In this document: piece by piece, positions 25,193 to 35,300 of the stretch
How the letters are laid out: each line of letters begins with the position of its first letter
Position numbering within the stretch: position 1 is the first letter of the stretch
NCBI GenBank assembly: GCA_002862745.1
Contig: PKDX01000017.1
Span: 27,027-91,026 of the forward strand
Direction: 5' to 3'
DNA from: Bacteroidota bacterium
GTDB lineage: Bacteria; Bacteroidota; Bacteroidia; Chitinophagales; UBA8649
Length of the DNA stretch: 64,000 nt
Notes under the pieces: generated by a model
Told to the model about the DNA's origin: nothing
Seen by the model: the letters and a program-made list of their open reading frames with translations, nothing else
Database searches by the model: none
Program-made: the position numbers and the translations under genes

Positions 25193-25399
25193 TTAGGAGT
25201 TTTTACTAGCGCGAAAAACTCGGCTACCTACAAAAGTGATTATTCCAGCAAGTAATGCAAAAAGACCTCCGTCTAACGGCACACCCGCTGCAGGCGGTGG
25301 TGGCGGTGGCGGTGGCGGTTGCGCACTTGCAATTGAGACTAGGGTTGCTAATACAACCGTTGCGAAGAGGGTTAATTTGGCGTTATTTGAAGAATTCAT
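25193..25399 (-). CDS. small PID-CTERM-like secreted protein
   Basis: A 68-residue protein. Residues 1-26 are a signal peptide ending I-A-S-A-Q. Nine consecutive prolines and A-A-G follow. The C-terminus is V-P-L-D-G-G-L-F-A-L-L-A-G-I-I-T-F, then a charged end (RVFRASKNS). A P-(I/L)-D-G-G motif, a short hydrophobic helix and a basic tail is the layout of PID-CTERM sorting signals, the Bacteroidota relative of PEP-CTERM, which are thought to be processed by an exosortase. No exosortase is in the window. Between the two signals almost nothing but proline remains, so the mature peptide would be about 15 residues. Family assignment is by motif only. Confidence 0.7.
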   Translation of the reverse strand: MNSSNNAKLTLFATVVLATLVSIASAQPPPPPPPPPAAGVPLDGGLFALLAGIITFVGSRVFRASKNS

Positions 25400-25447
25400 A
25401 CTTCTTGTTTATAATGTAAATATATAAATAATTACCGGATGAAAAAT

Positions 25448-26725
25448 CTAAAATTTTACTTCTTGTCGAAATTTTATTGATCCGCCTTCATAGTGTACGT
25501 TGAAATTGGCAAATGGTAACGGTTTTCCTGAGATACTTTGAGTATTGATATGGCTCACTAGATTACCAAGTTTACTCTGACACATATTGTGCTCATCTAA
25601 GAAACTTTTCATCCAATGCTTTTTTGAAAGCTTATCTACGTTTTGATGTACCAGGGTTAGGGTTGTTGCGCTTCGAGATACTTGGAGAACCTTTATGCCT
25701 AACCTGTCAAACTGTTCTAGGATTTCCTTTAGTGAAGCAAGAGAAATATAGCTGTAATCCTTGGTTTCGAGTTGAGTAACAATGATGTTATCAGTGAGTG
25801 TTTCCATTGTTGATGGTATTTCTTCCGCGTCTATCTCCTTAGTTTGAACAATTTTACTTCCTTCCTTTTCGGGTGACAAAAAGGACCGTACATGGAGTTC
25901 GATGTCTCGATCGACTAGGGGTTGAATGGTTTTAGAGTGAAGAACTTTGGCTCCGAAAAACGTGAACTCAACGGCTTCTCGAAAACTTACTTCAGGAAGC
26001 TGAACTGCATCTTCAAATGTGTTGGGGTCTTTACTCCAAATACCATCTACATCCTTCCAAAAGGTGAGTTTGTTGGCTTGTAACATATTGGCAAACAAGG
26101 CAGCACTGTAATCACTTCCTTCTCTACCTAGGGTAGTCGAAATTCCTTCTTCACTCCCGCCTATAAATCCTTGGGTGACAAAACATGAATAACTGTACTT
26201 CTCCAAGGCCTTCTGAAGATTTTTTTGAGATAATCGAAGATCTACTTTGGCAGAGCGATAGTCATTGTTTGTGGTGATAATACGTCGCGCATCAAGCCAT
26301 TGATTATGAATTCCACGTGCATTTAAAAAATCGCTAAGAATTCGACTTGAGGCCAATTCACCCAATACTGCGACCTGATCATAGATGTAGTCATTATGAT
26401 GAACTGGTACATGTTGCATGAAACTCAGCGTTTGATCAAAAAGTGCATGGATTTTATGAAAAACCGTATCGTTTTTTTGAAAGAGTTGCTCAGCCACCAT
26501 CAGGTGGTATTGTCGGACTTGCTCAAAAAGTTCTAAATAGTGGTCATCTCCATCAAGAAATGTCTTGAGTACTTCTTCAAGTGCATTAGTCGTCTTACCC
26601 ATGGCAGAAACGACAATCATACGCTTTTCAGCGGGAAACTTTTCCATAAGAAAAGCCACGTTCATTAATCGCTTAGCGTCTTTCACAGAGGCTCCTCCAA
26701 ACTTGTTGACTTCCCAGTTTGCCAT
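25448..26725 (-). CDS. aspartate kinase
   Basis: Phosphorylates aspartate, the first step to lysine, threonine and methionine. The kinase domain starts V-N-K-F-G-G-A-S-V and contains T-Q-G-F-I-G-G, T-T-L-G-R-E-G-S-D-Y-S-A-A and W-K-D-V-D-G-I-W-S-K-D-P. The C-terminal part (about 300-425) is in the position of the ACT regulatory domains but is degenerate and short, so feedback control cannot be judged. It is monofunctional: no homoserine dehydrogenase domain follows. Not in an operon. Confidence 0.92.
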   Translation of the reverse strand: MANWEVNKFGGASVKDAKRLMNVAFLMEKFPAEKRMIVVSAMGKTTNALEEVLKTFLDGDDHYLELFEQVRQYHLMVAEQLFQKNDTVFHKIHALFDQTLSFMQHVPVHHNDYIYDQVAVLGELASSRILSDFLNARGIHNQWLDARRIITTNNDYRSAKVDLRLSQKNLQKALEKYSYSCFVTQGFIGGSEEGISTTLGREGSDYSAALFANMLQANKLTFWKDVDGIWSKDPNTFEDAVQLPEVSFREAVEFTFFGAKVLHSKTIQPLVDRDIELHVRSFLSPEKEGSKIVQTKEIDAEEIPSTMETLTDNIIVTQLETKDYSYISLASLKEILEQFDRLGIKVLQVSRSATTLTLVHQNVDKLSKKHWMKSFLDEHNMCQSKLGNLVSHINTQSISGKPLPFANFNVHYEGGSIKFRQEVKF

Positions 26726-26807
26726 AATTTCTGATTTAAGTGGTAAGATAACGCGGATTGTGCTTAGAAGTTGGTAATTGTGCGCGCAAATTATTCATAG
26801 TATAGAT

Positions 26808-27254
26808 CTATCCTAGATACCCATGATCTTCTAAGAGATTACTTCCATGGCTAGCTTCTACTGCGAGCTCATCACAACGCTCGTTTTCAGGGTGGCCATT
26901 ATGACCTTTAATCCATTGAAAGGTGATGGAATGTTTCGCGTGAACGGATAGATATCTTTTCCATAAGTCTGTATTTTTCTTATCCTTAAAATTCTTTTTT
27001 ACCCAGTTAAAGACCCAGCCTTTGGACACGGCATCGACGACATACTTGCTATCACTTGCTACGGTAACCTGGGCACCCTCTACCTTGATCGCCTCAAGCC
27101 CAACAATGACCGCTAACAATTCCATACGGTTATTGGTCGTATACCTATATCCCTCGGATAACTCCTTGTAATGGGTGCCACTTTTTAGCACAACACCATA
27201 ACCCCCAGGACCGGGATTGCCTCGAGCTGCGCCATCCGTATAGAGATAAATCAT
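26808..27254 (-). CDS. rnhA: ribonuclease HI
   Basis: Degrades the RNA strand of RNA-DNA hybrids. The 148 residues start M-I-Y-L-Y-T-D-G-A-A-R-G-N-P-G-P-G-G. The catalytic acids are D in YTDGA, E in N-R-M-E-L, D in V-A-S-D-S-K-Y and D in the C-terminal N-E-R-C-D-E-L-A. The H-N-G-H-P-E-N-E-R segment carries the conserved His. The start at 27254 is chosen over one at 27302, because 27254 gives the canonical N-terminus. Divergent from the transporter at 27295. Confidence 0.96.
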   Translation of the reverse strand: MIYLYTDGAARGNPGPGGYGVVLKSGTHYKELSEGYRYTTNNRMELLAVIVGLEAIKVEGAQVTVASDSKYVVDAVSKGWVFNWVKKNFKDKKNTDLWKRYLSVHAKHSITFQWIKGHNGHPENERCDELAVEASHGSNLLEDHGYLG

Positions 27255-27294
27255 AGTGTGAAGGTATTGAATACTTCTGCATACCTTTAATGGT

Positions 27295-27999
27295 ATGGAC
27301 ATTTCCTTTGATAAGTCGCCTAAGGCCTTGCGTATTTATGTCACCTTAGTCGGTGTATTTATTGCTGCTTTAGTATTGACTAATCTCATTGCAGGGCGCT
27401 TTTTTACCATAGGTTCATGGACCTTGTCCTCGGGCGTTATTGCTTACCCTGTAACCTTTTTAGTCACTGACTTAATCTCGGAAATCTACGGAAGAAAACG
27501 GGCTGATTTAGCGGTTAAAGTAGGTTTTGTGGCTAGTGTTTTTGTAACAATTGTCCTCCTTATTGCCTTACAAACCCAAATTGCTGAGGACTCCTATGTT
27601 ACGGAAGAATCCTTTCTCAATGTTTTTGGTCTTGCACCGGGTATTGTCTTTGGATCGATGTGTGCCTATCTCGCAGCTCAATTTGTCGACGTGCGTATCT
27701 ATGAATTTTGGAAGAAACTCACAGGAGGGAAATACTTATGGTTGCGAAACAATGGCTCAACCATACTAAGTCAGCTTTTAGATACTTCGATTGTCGTTAT
27801 TGTTGCGTTAATCATCTACCCATCAATGGATGGTATAACCAGTACTGAGCCCATTACCTGGACGTTAGCCGGGGAATTAATCATTGCTCAATATGGATTT
27901 AAAGCGCTTCTTGCTCTAATTGACACGCCGCTTATGTATTTGTTTACATGGCGCATCTCAAAGGTGATTCAAGACGATGTTGCCGCAAAGGCTAAATAA
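27295..27999 (+). CDS. yhhQ: queuosine precursor transporter
   Basis: Six-helix membrane protein of the VUT/DUF165 family, which imports queuosine precursors such as preQ0/preQ1 for tRNA modification. Family motifs: V-L-T-N-L-I-A-G-R near the N-terminus, Y-P-V-T-F-L-V-T-D-L-I-S-E-I-Y-G-R-K-R and W-L-R-N-N-G-S-T-I-L-S-Q-L-L-D-T. At 234 residues it is a normal length. It starts 40 bases from the divergent rnhA and ends 13 bases before the convergent DUF1295 gene. Confidence 0.88.
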   Translation: MDISFDKSPKALRIYVTLVGVFIAALVLTNLIAGRFFTIGSWTLSSGVIAYPVTFLVTDLISEIYGRKRADLAVKVGFVASVFVTIVLLIALQTQIAEDSYVTEESFLNVFGLAPGIVFGSMCAYLAAQFVDVRIYEFWKKLTGGKYLWLRNNGSTILSQLLDTSIVVIVALIIYPSMDGITSTEPITWTLAGELIIAQYGFKALLALIDTPLMYLFTWRISKVIQDDVAAKAK

Positions 28000-28012
28000 C
28001 CCGTTTTTTGAG

Positions 28013-28906
28013 TTAAAACAACTTGGGGAAGAGACGCCCTGTGCGCTTCATGTATTCATCAAAGCCTGGTCGGCGCTCTAACGAACGTCGGTCCATCCAC
28101 GGAATGGAAACGCCGTAGAACATTACAAGAATGGCAATGGCTCCACATCCTGTCCACCAATAACTTGGATTATAGGCTAGAATTAAAATCCATAGGCCTA
28201 TCCAGGTTGAGCATTCTCCAAGGTAATTGGGATGGCGATTACGACTCCAAAGACCCTGATCCATAGTTTTGCCTTTGTTTTCAGGGTTTCTGCGGAAATT
28301 GCGCATTTGCTCGTCAGCAACAAAAGCAAGCAAAACAGAGCCATAGAGAACAACCCATCCCAAAATGGAAAGAATTAGATAGCTATCACCTCCTGTATTT
28401 TCAGCTGCAAAGAGATAGAATGCAGGAAGACAGCCCATAAATACCTGAACGGTAGGGAAGAAGTGGATTCCAGATAGACTTACGAGCCAATAGGCTTTTC
28501 CGCTTTTCTCTGCCAAATCCTTATAACGCCAATCCTCATGGGATAATCCAGGCCAGTCTCGATAGAAATTGGAGGTGAGACGAAGACCATACAATTGCAT
28601 GCCGATCACAGTAATCCATTGATGGGTAGTCACATTTTCAATACCATAGGCTGCTACAAGGCCTGCTCCAAAGACCATGGGTTGTACACTCCAAAACGGG
28701 TCATACATGCTTGAATTTTTAAGCAGATAGCTCATGATAAATATGAAGAAGGTCGCAATGGCGGCAGTTACCATAAACTTGGGCATCATTTCCCAATGCT
28801 CTGGCATTCGCATGTAGCTTACAAAGCATAAAACTGTGGCGGCGATATAAGAGGATAGGCTAACTATGATGCTATCTCTTCGTCCTAATTGTGCTGATTT
28901 ACTCAT
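28013..28906 (-). CDS. DUF1295 membrane protein (steroid 5-alpha-reductase-like)
   Basis: A 297-residue integral membrane protein with about seven helices. Motifs are Y-G-L-R-L-T-S-N-F-Y-R-D-W, E-D-W-R-Y near the middle, G-L-W-S-R-N-R-H-P-N-Y-L-G-E and R-P-G-F-D-E-Y near the C-terminus, all typical of DUF1295. The fold is related to isoprenylcysteine methyltransferases and steroid 5-alpha reductases, so an NADPH-dependent reductase or methyltransferase role is possible; the substrate is unknown. The ATG at 28906 has an AGAAAGGAAA purine run upstream. The rocD stop is 37 bases upstream. Confidence 0.85.
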   Translation of the reverse strand: MSKSAQLGRRDSIIVSLSSYIAATVLCFVSYMRMPEHWEMMPKFMVTAAIATFFIFIMSYLLKNSSMYDPFWSVQPMVFGAGLVAAYGIENVTTHQWITVIGMQLYGLRLTSNFYRDWPGLSHEDWRYKDLAEKSGKAYWLVSLSGIHFFPTVQVFMGCLPAFYLFAAENTGGDSYLILSILGWVVLYGSVLLAFVADEQMRNFRRNPENKGKTMDQGLWSRNRHPNYLGECSTWIGLWILILAYNPSYWWTGCGAIAILVMFYGVSIPWMDRRSLERRPGFDEYMKRTGRLFPKLF

Positions 28907-28943
28907 AATGTTTCCTTTCTTTTTCCCATCTGGAGGTGAGAAG

Positions 28944-30212
28944 TTATTCTTCGGTGTATTCCATAAAGGTTTTGCGAATAATAGCAAGGCAGTCATCGAT
29001 TTCTTGTTTTGTAATGACAAGAGGAGGTGCTAAGCGAATGATGGTGTCATGTGTGGGTTTAGCCAGCAATCCATTATCTCTCAGTTTCATACAGATATTC
29101 CAAGCAGTCTCTTTTGACTTCGCATTGACCAAGATGGCATTGAGTAGTCCTGCGCCTCGAACTCCTTCGATCCACGGACTATCAATCTTGTTTAATTCTA
29201 ATCGTAAGTAGCGTCCAAGAAGTTGTGAATTGTCTGTAAGTGACTCATCTTTAAGGATTTGTAAGGCCTCCATAGCAACTCGGCAAGCCAAAGGATTTCC
29301 TCCATAGGTCGATCCGTGCTCTCCTGGACGAATGCAAAGCATGACGTCATCATCAGCTAAAACAGCGGATACAGGCATCATTCCACCGCTAAGTGCTTTT
29401 CCTAAAATCAAAATGTCTGGGCGTGTTTCATAGTTGTTTTCGCACCAAACATTACACGAGCAGTTTCCGCAGGTCGCTAAGAGCTTACCCGTTCGTGCCA
29501 AGCCGGTTTGAACTTCATCCGCCATAAAGAGGACATTCTTTTGCTTGCAAAGCGCGTGCGCTTTAACGAGATAGTTTTCGTCAGGCACTACAACACCAGC
29601 CTCTCCTTGTATGGGCTCGACTAAAAAGCCAGCGACATTGGGATCTTCCAAGGCTTTCTCTAAAGCAGGGTAGTCGTTGTAAGGAATTACCACGATTCCC
29701 GGAAGGTATGGGCCGAATTCTGCCTTGCTATCCGGATCGGTGGAAGCAGAGATGATACCAAGGGTCCGTCCATGGAAGTTATTTTCTACAAAAATGATTT
29801 TTGCTTGATTATCTGCGATACCTTTTTTACGATAGGCCCACTTTCGACAGAGTTTAATCGCGGTTTCTACAGCTTCCACGCCCGTGTTCATCGCTAGCAC
29901 CTTGTCAAAGCCGAAGTACGCCGTAATGTATTCCTCGAATTCGCCAAGTAAGGAATTGTAAAACGCACGAGAGGTAAGGGTTAGCTCTTGGATTTGATCC
30001 TGCATGACATCGATAAGTCTTGGATGGCAGTGTCCTTGGTTTACCGCAGAGTAGGCACTTAAAAAGTCAAAGTATTCCTTGCCTTCGACATCCCATACAC
30101 GCGTTCCTTTGCCCTTTTTTAGGACAACCGGTAGAGGGTGGTAGTTATGGGCGCCATATTGATCTTCTTTGGCGATGGCACGTTGGCTTGCAGTAAGTTC
30201 TGGAGTATTCAT
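28944..30212 (-). CDS. rocD: ornithine--oxo-acid aminotransferase
   Basis: PLP enzyme that converts ornithine and 2-oxoglutarate to glutamate semialdehyde and glutamate. The class III aminotransferase pattern is complete: [11 protein letters not shown] near the start, [25 protein letters not shown] and the PLP-lysine in [10 protein letters not shown]. An insertion of about 12 residues before R-P-D-I-L-I-L has four Cys ([10 protein letters not shown]). The start ATG at 30212 lies inside the gap before cdd, which ends at 30232. 422 residues. Confidence 0.95.
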   Translation of the reverse strand: MNTPELTASQRAIAKEDQYGAHNYHPLPVVLKKGKGTRVWDVEGKEYFDFLSAYSAVNQGHCHPRLIDVMQDQIQELTLTSRAFYNSLLGEFEEYITAYFGFDKVLAMNTGVEAVETAIKLCRKWAYRKKGIADNQAKIIFVENNFHGRTLGIISASTDPDSKAEFGPYLPGIVVIPYNDYPALEKALEDPNVAGFLVEPIQGEAGVVVPDENYLVKAHALCKQKNVLFMADEVQTGLARTGKLLATCGNCSCNVWCENNYETRPDILILGKALSGGMMPVSAVLADDDVMLCIRPGEHGSTYGGNPLACRVAMEALQILKDESLTDNSQLLGRYLRLELNKIDSPWIEGVRGAGLLNAILVNAKSKETAWNICMKLRDNGLLAKPTHDTIIRLAPPLVITKQEIDDCLAIIRKTFMEYTEE

Positions 30213-30231
30213 GTGGATACTAATTCGAGAG

Positions 30232-30717
30232 TTAGATGAGATTGCTTTTGCTAAATCCAAGAGGGAGTAAGTCCCTAATGGAATTAAAGAGGTAGATGGA
30301 GGAATCGTTGCATTGGGCTATGATTCGCATTGTTTGGTCAAATCGATCGGCGTATTCAAGTAAGGCTTGTCGGCAGACTCCGCATGGCGTGGCTACAGGT
30401 TTGGTTACGGCAGCACCTCGGGCATAGACTGCGACTTCTACTACGGCAACGTCCGGATACTTTGCAGAAGCATACCCCAGTGCTCCGCGTTCGGCGCATT
30501 GGCATACTGTGTAGGCAGCATTTTCTTGGTTTGAGCCATTGATGACCTCGCCGTTGGCAAGACGTAGGGCGCATCCCACATGAAAATTTGAATAGGGTGC
30601 ATAGGCTAATTTGGAGGCTTCAATCGCTTGATTTAACAGGCTTTGATCATCTTGAGAAAGATTAGCCAATTGAGAAACGACTTGATAGTCTATGTGAATG
30701 CTACGCGATTCTGACAT
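30232..30717 (-). CDS. cdd: cytidine deaminase
   Basis: Deaminates cytidine and deoxycytidine to uridine forms. The 161 residues contain the zinc site: the N-x-E-N-A-A-Y substrate block with C-x-C-A-E-R (C-Q-C-A-E-R, catalytic Glu) and P-C-G-V-C-R-Q (two Cys ligands). [13 protein letters not shown] is the family N-terminal block. The start at the ATG at 30717 gives the normal length; the frame is open further upstream, but that part is not family-like. rocD follows after 19 bases. Confidence 0.95.
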   Translation of the reverse strand: MSESRSIHIDYQVVSQLANLSQDDQSLLNQAIEASKLAYAPYSNFHVGCALRLANGEVINGSNQENAAYTVCQCAERGALGYASAKYPDVAVVEVAVYARGAAVTKPVATPCGVCRQALLEYADRFDQTMRIIAQCNDSSIYLFNSIRDLLPLGFSKSNLI

Positions 30718-30968
30718 AGGGTTAAAGGTAAGGATTTGTGCCGTTTTATACCGTAAAATCTTTAGGATGGGTGGAATGGTAGTTGGGTGATTATGAATGA
30801 GATAGCGTGGGATTTTGTGTGTTGGCACCCCATTCGGCCCCCTTCCGTGGGCAAAAAACAAACCTCCATCCTTGGGTTATCCACTAATTATGCTACACCA
30901 CCTCACCGCGAGTGTAGGTAAGCCATGAAATATTAAGTACTTTCAACGCCATGAGGGATTTATCGTCA
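30718..30968. other. intergenic region between cdd and the saccharopine-dehydrogenase gene
   Basis: The longest non-coding gap in the window, about 250 bases between divergent genes. It should contain both promoters. I see no convincing -7/-33 pair, no hairpin and no small gene: the open minus-strand extension of cdd has no recognisable content. Confidence 0.5.
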
Positions 30969-32315
30969 ATGGCCAAGATTTTACTTCTTGGCGCTGGGAA
31001 AAGCGCTACCGTGCTTATTGAGGAATTAGCGAAATGGGAAAAAGATGGCCGGGTTAAGCTTACGCTCTGTGATCCAAACTATAAACAGCTCAAGCCTCAA
31101 TTCGAGCAAATCATTCAACATAACCTTCAATGGAATGACTTAGATGTAACCAATGAGAAAGCCCTAAGCGAAGCAATTATGGCCAATGATTTGGTGATTT
31201 CGATGGTGCCAGCGCGTTTCCATCCCATTGTCGCTCGATGGTGTTTACATCATCGTTGCCACCTCATAACGCCTTCCTACACTTCCCAAGACATGAAGGA
31301 TATGCATAATGAAGTAAAGGCGAATGACCTCATTTTTATCAATGAAATGGGACTTGATCCAGGAATCGATCATATGAGTGCTATGGAAATGCTAGATGAT
31401 TTGCGATCAGCTGGAGGGGAAATCAAGGGGTTTCGATCCTTTACGGGTGGCCTTGTGGCTCCTGAGTCGGATACGAATCCTTGGCACTATAAGTTTACCT
31501 GGAATCCACGCAATGTTGTACTTGCTGGGCAAGGTCCTGCCGTTGCCTTTAAGCAGGAGGGAAGATTGAAATACATCCCGTATCACAGATTGTTTGATCG
31601 CACGGAACGCATTGATATTGAAGGATATGGCACCTTTGAAGGATACGCCAATCGTGATTCATTATCCTACAGATCAATTTATGGACTGGAAGATATCGAT
31701 ACCATGTATCGCGGTACCTTCCGAAGACCTCCATTTTGTTCAGGATGGCACATGCTTGTGCAGTTGGGTATGACGGATGATTCTTATGAGATGCTTATCG
31801 AGGAGGGGATGACCTACAGAGACTTTACCAATCTCTTTTTAAAGTATCGCGACTATGATTCGGTAGAGCTAAAAATGGCGCATTATCTCGATACCAAGGT
31901 AAATTCAGAGCCCATGCAATTACTTGAATGGTTAGGCCTGTTTTCCGATCAGCTCGTTCAACGTAAGAAGGCTTCTCCAGCCAGAATACTGCAAGATTTG
32001 TTAGAGGAAAAGTGGCGCTTAGAGCCCGAGGACAAGGATATGATTGTAATGTGGCATGATGTACGCTACACCAAAGACCATACAGGAGATGTCGAGCAAC
32101 GCATGACAAGCAGCCTCGTAGTGATTGGCGAAGATCAGATGCGAACTGCGATGGCGAAAACCGTAGGCTTACCCATTGTAATTGCTGCCAAGCTGATAAT
32201 CGATAAGCAATTAATGGAGCGTGGCGTTTTAATGCCAACCCTCCCGAGCATCTATACGCCTTCTTTACAATATCTTGAGTCCAAGGGCATATCCTTTAAT
32301 CACAAGATAGAGTAG
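30969..32315 (+). CDS. saccharopine dehydrogenase-like oxidoreductase
   Basis: A 448-residue enzyme with an N-terminal Rossmann fold (K-I-L-L-L-G-A-G-K-S-A) and the saccharopine reductase pattern: L-I-T-P-S-Y-T-S, F-I-N-E-M-G-L-D-P-G-I-D-H, G-L-V-A-P-E-S-D-T-N-P and Y-K-F-T-W-N-P-R-N-V. It could work in lysine breakdown through saccharopine, forming glutamate and aminoadipate semialdehyde, or in another imine-reducing step. No lysine-ketoglutarate reductase gene is adjacent. ATG at 30969 is preferred over the one at 30951 because it begins directly with the Rossmann strand. It is convergent with the fibre gene, 7 bases away. Confidence 0.82.
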   Translation: MAKILLLGAGKSATVLIEELAKWEKDGRVKLTLCDPNYKQLKPQFEQIIQHNLQWNDLDVTNEKALSEAIMANDLVISMVPARFHPIVARWCLHHRCHLITPSYTSQDMKDMHNEVKANDLIFINEMGLDPGIDHMSAMEMLDDLRSAGGEIKGFRSFTGGLVAPESDTNPWHYKFTWNPRNVVLAGQGPAVAFKQEGRLKYIPYHRLFDRTERIDIEGYGTFEGYANRDSLSYRSIYGLEDIDTMYRGTFRRPPFCSGWHMLVQLGMTDDSYEMLIEEGMTYRDFTNLFLKYRDYDSVELKMAHYLDTKVNSEPMQLLEWLGLFSDQLVQRKKASPARILQDLLEEKWRLEPEDKDMIVMWHDVRYTKDHTGDVEQRMTSSLVVIGEDQMRTAMAKTVGLPIVIAAKLIIDKQLMERGVLMPTLPSIYTPSLQYLESKGISFNHKIE

Positions 32316-32322
32316 GGCGTGC

Positions 32323-35300
32323 CTACTTGATTCCATTTTGCTCCAATAATGCTTTAACTTCCTTGAGCTCTGCCTTTAGGGATTCAATCATCTCTTGTTG
32401 CTCTTGGATGGCTTTGACAATAACAGGGGTGAACTCATGATAGCTCATTCCAAGAAGAGGCATAGGTTCTAAAGCAAACTCGCCAGGACGATCTTCGCTG
32501 ATTGGCATCCAATTATGTGTTTGCACAATCTCGGGAAGTACTTCCATGACTTCTTGAGCAATAAACCCAAGTTTCACCTCTTTTTCAGCACTACTTATTG
32601 GCGTAATTCCTATATGTGTTTTATTCCACTTAAAAGAAACAGGATTAAGTTTGAGTAAATCATTAAGTCCATATGTCAAACTTTGAATGGACTCTTTTTC
32701 TGTGCGGTCTGAAGTTTGTATCACACCATTTGTGGCATATACATCATCCCATCTTAGCGCTGAAGATCCTAAATCTCTAATATTATCTGTCGAAGGAGCA
32801 AAATTATTATTTATTGTAGTGAGACTAGAAGCGTCCAGAAGATATTCAATTGATCCAATACCAATCGCCGTACCTGTTGAAGCACCAACATCCATATCTA
32901 TCACATAGTCCACTAAAATATTGTTTACTGAATCTCCATTATTATTTGTTTGACCTTGAGCAAAGCCGAAATTTGTTCCAATCCTTACTAAATCATCTTC
33001 GGCATCGACAAACAACGCATACTCTCTAGTATCTGATTCTACTCTGAAATTGTGGTCCACAGTTCCCGACTCATTGTATACCATGTCTCCATTCCAGTAT
33101 CCATTTCCTACGAAATATCCGGCATATCCATTTGAGGCTGTATTCGTGCCGTAAACCGCTCTGTTCCCATCGCCAAAAGCACTGAAATAACCTCCATAGT
33201 GCGTGCCGGTACCAGAACTGCTTACAGAGGAGTATACACCGTAAATACTACTAGTATTGCTAGCAGCAGGTGTTACTAGGTTATAAGAACCTGTTAAAGC
33301 CCCATCGCCACCCGAAACCGAATTATATGTCCCTCTTTTAGTTGAGGGGCCATCATTTGAAATACGGTTGTATGTGCTATATATTATGCCAGTGGATGTA
33401 CCATTATCGAAATAATTATATACTCCGTATTTGGCCCCATCAATATCAGCAAATTCGTTCCTTACGCCATATTTAGTGCCAGTTCCAGATTGCATATTAT
33501 TATACACTCCATATTGGCTTCCACTTCCAGTAGCTTCTAACGAATTATAGGTACCATATCGGATATTACTTCCGTCTCCCTCAATTTGATTGTACTGGCC
33601 ATATACAAAACCTGCTCCCCCTGTTGAGGAGCTAGTATTCATTTCGTTAAACTCACCATAGCTCCTATTTGCTCCAAAGTCAACATCATTGTACTCCCCG
33701 TAGACATCTCCCGAGTAATCAATTGCAGCCACATCGGTTTCGTTGTAAGAAGCATAGTTTGCATTACTTGCGATTGTTCCCTGTACATTTAAATAGTTAT
33801 AGCTTCCTCTATGAACGCCAGATCCATAAGAGGATACGTAATTATGCATTCCTGTTCCAGATCCATTTGAGTTGTTGTTCATGTAAACCTGGTTAAAGAT
33901 CCCCGTCCGATTACCTGTTCCATTAAACCCAACCGTACTGAACAAACCATATTTAGTTCCATTGCCCCCTCCGTTTTGAAAGATTCTTACGCCATAGAGT
34001 GTGGATACATCTGCTAGGCCTATATTAGCATATACACGAGCAGAATTATCGGTTGTTCCTATACCTATATTGCCATTGGTGTTAATGCGCATGTTCTCTA
34101 CTCCATTCGTTCGAAAGACTAGGTCCTGATTATCATTGGTTCCAAGGTAATTGGTGTTTTCATCTGTACCTGTATTGCCGAGCAATGCCCAGTCATCTGA
34201 AGAGGTAAGACTTGATAAGTCAATGGTTTCTGAAGTACCCCCTTCAATACCTATGGTTAGGATATTTCCCGCTAAACCAGAGCCAGAGATATTTTGATCA
34301 TCTGTGCCTCCTGGGCCGGCAGGACCAGCAGGACCTGGAGCACCATCTGCACCTGGAGGTCCAGCAGGGCCTGGGGCACCGTCTGCTCCATCGACACCGT
34401 CTGCACCATCCGCACCTGGAGGTCCAGCAGGGCCTGGGGCACCGTCAATACCATCTGCGCCGTCAGCGCCATCTGCACCCGGAGGGCCAGCAGGGCCTGG
34501 GGCACCGTCAACACCATCTGCGCCATCAATGCCAGCTAATGATGATAGATCAATGGTCTCTGAGGTACCCCCTTCAATACCTATTGTTAGAATATTACCA
34601 GCAAGTCCAGATCCTTGTATATTTTGATCATCTGTTCCACCACTGGTAGATAGCGAACTTAAGTCTACATTAACAGAACTCCCATTTTCTATGTTAATTT
34701 CTAGAATATTACCAGTCAGTATAGCTGAAGTGAGGTTTTGGTCATCAGATCCAGCAGGACCTGGAGGTCCAGCAGGGCCTGGGGCACCATCTGCACCGTC
34801 AACACCATCTGCACCTGGAGGTCCAGCAGGGCCCGGGGCACCATCTGCACCGTCAACACCATCTGCGCCATCTGCACCTGGAGGGCCAGCGGGGCCTGGG
34901 GCGCCATCTGCACCGTCGATACCGTCTGCACCATCTGCACCTGGAGGGCCAGCAGGGCCCGGGGCACCATCTGCACCGTCAACACCATCCGCGCCATCTG
35001 CACCTGGAGGGCCAGCAGGGCCTGGGGCACCATCTGCACCGTCGATACCGTCTGCACCATCTGCACCGTCAACACCATCTGCGCCATCTGCACCTGGAGG
35101 GCCAGCGGGGCCTGGGGCACCATCTGCGCCATCTGCACCGTCAATACCATCTGCGCCATCTGCACCTGGAGGGCCCGCGGGGCCTATTGCAGCAAGAGGG
35201 GCTAAGTCAACGGTTGCGGAATTTCCATTGCTTATAAATACTTCAAGAATACTTCCTGTAAGGACTACAGAATCGATATCCTGCTCATCTAAGTCTATGG

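Noticed and set aside
30718..30861. N-terminal extension of cytidine deaminase to 30861
   Set aside because: The added residues are Pro/His/Tyr-rich and not family-like; the ATG at 30717 gives the normal enzyme.
34311..35185. Direct repeats that could be read as a CRISPR array
   Set aside because: Units are contiguous, in frame and encode Gly-X-Y collagen triplets. There are no unique spacers and no cas genes.
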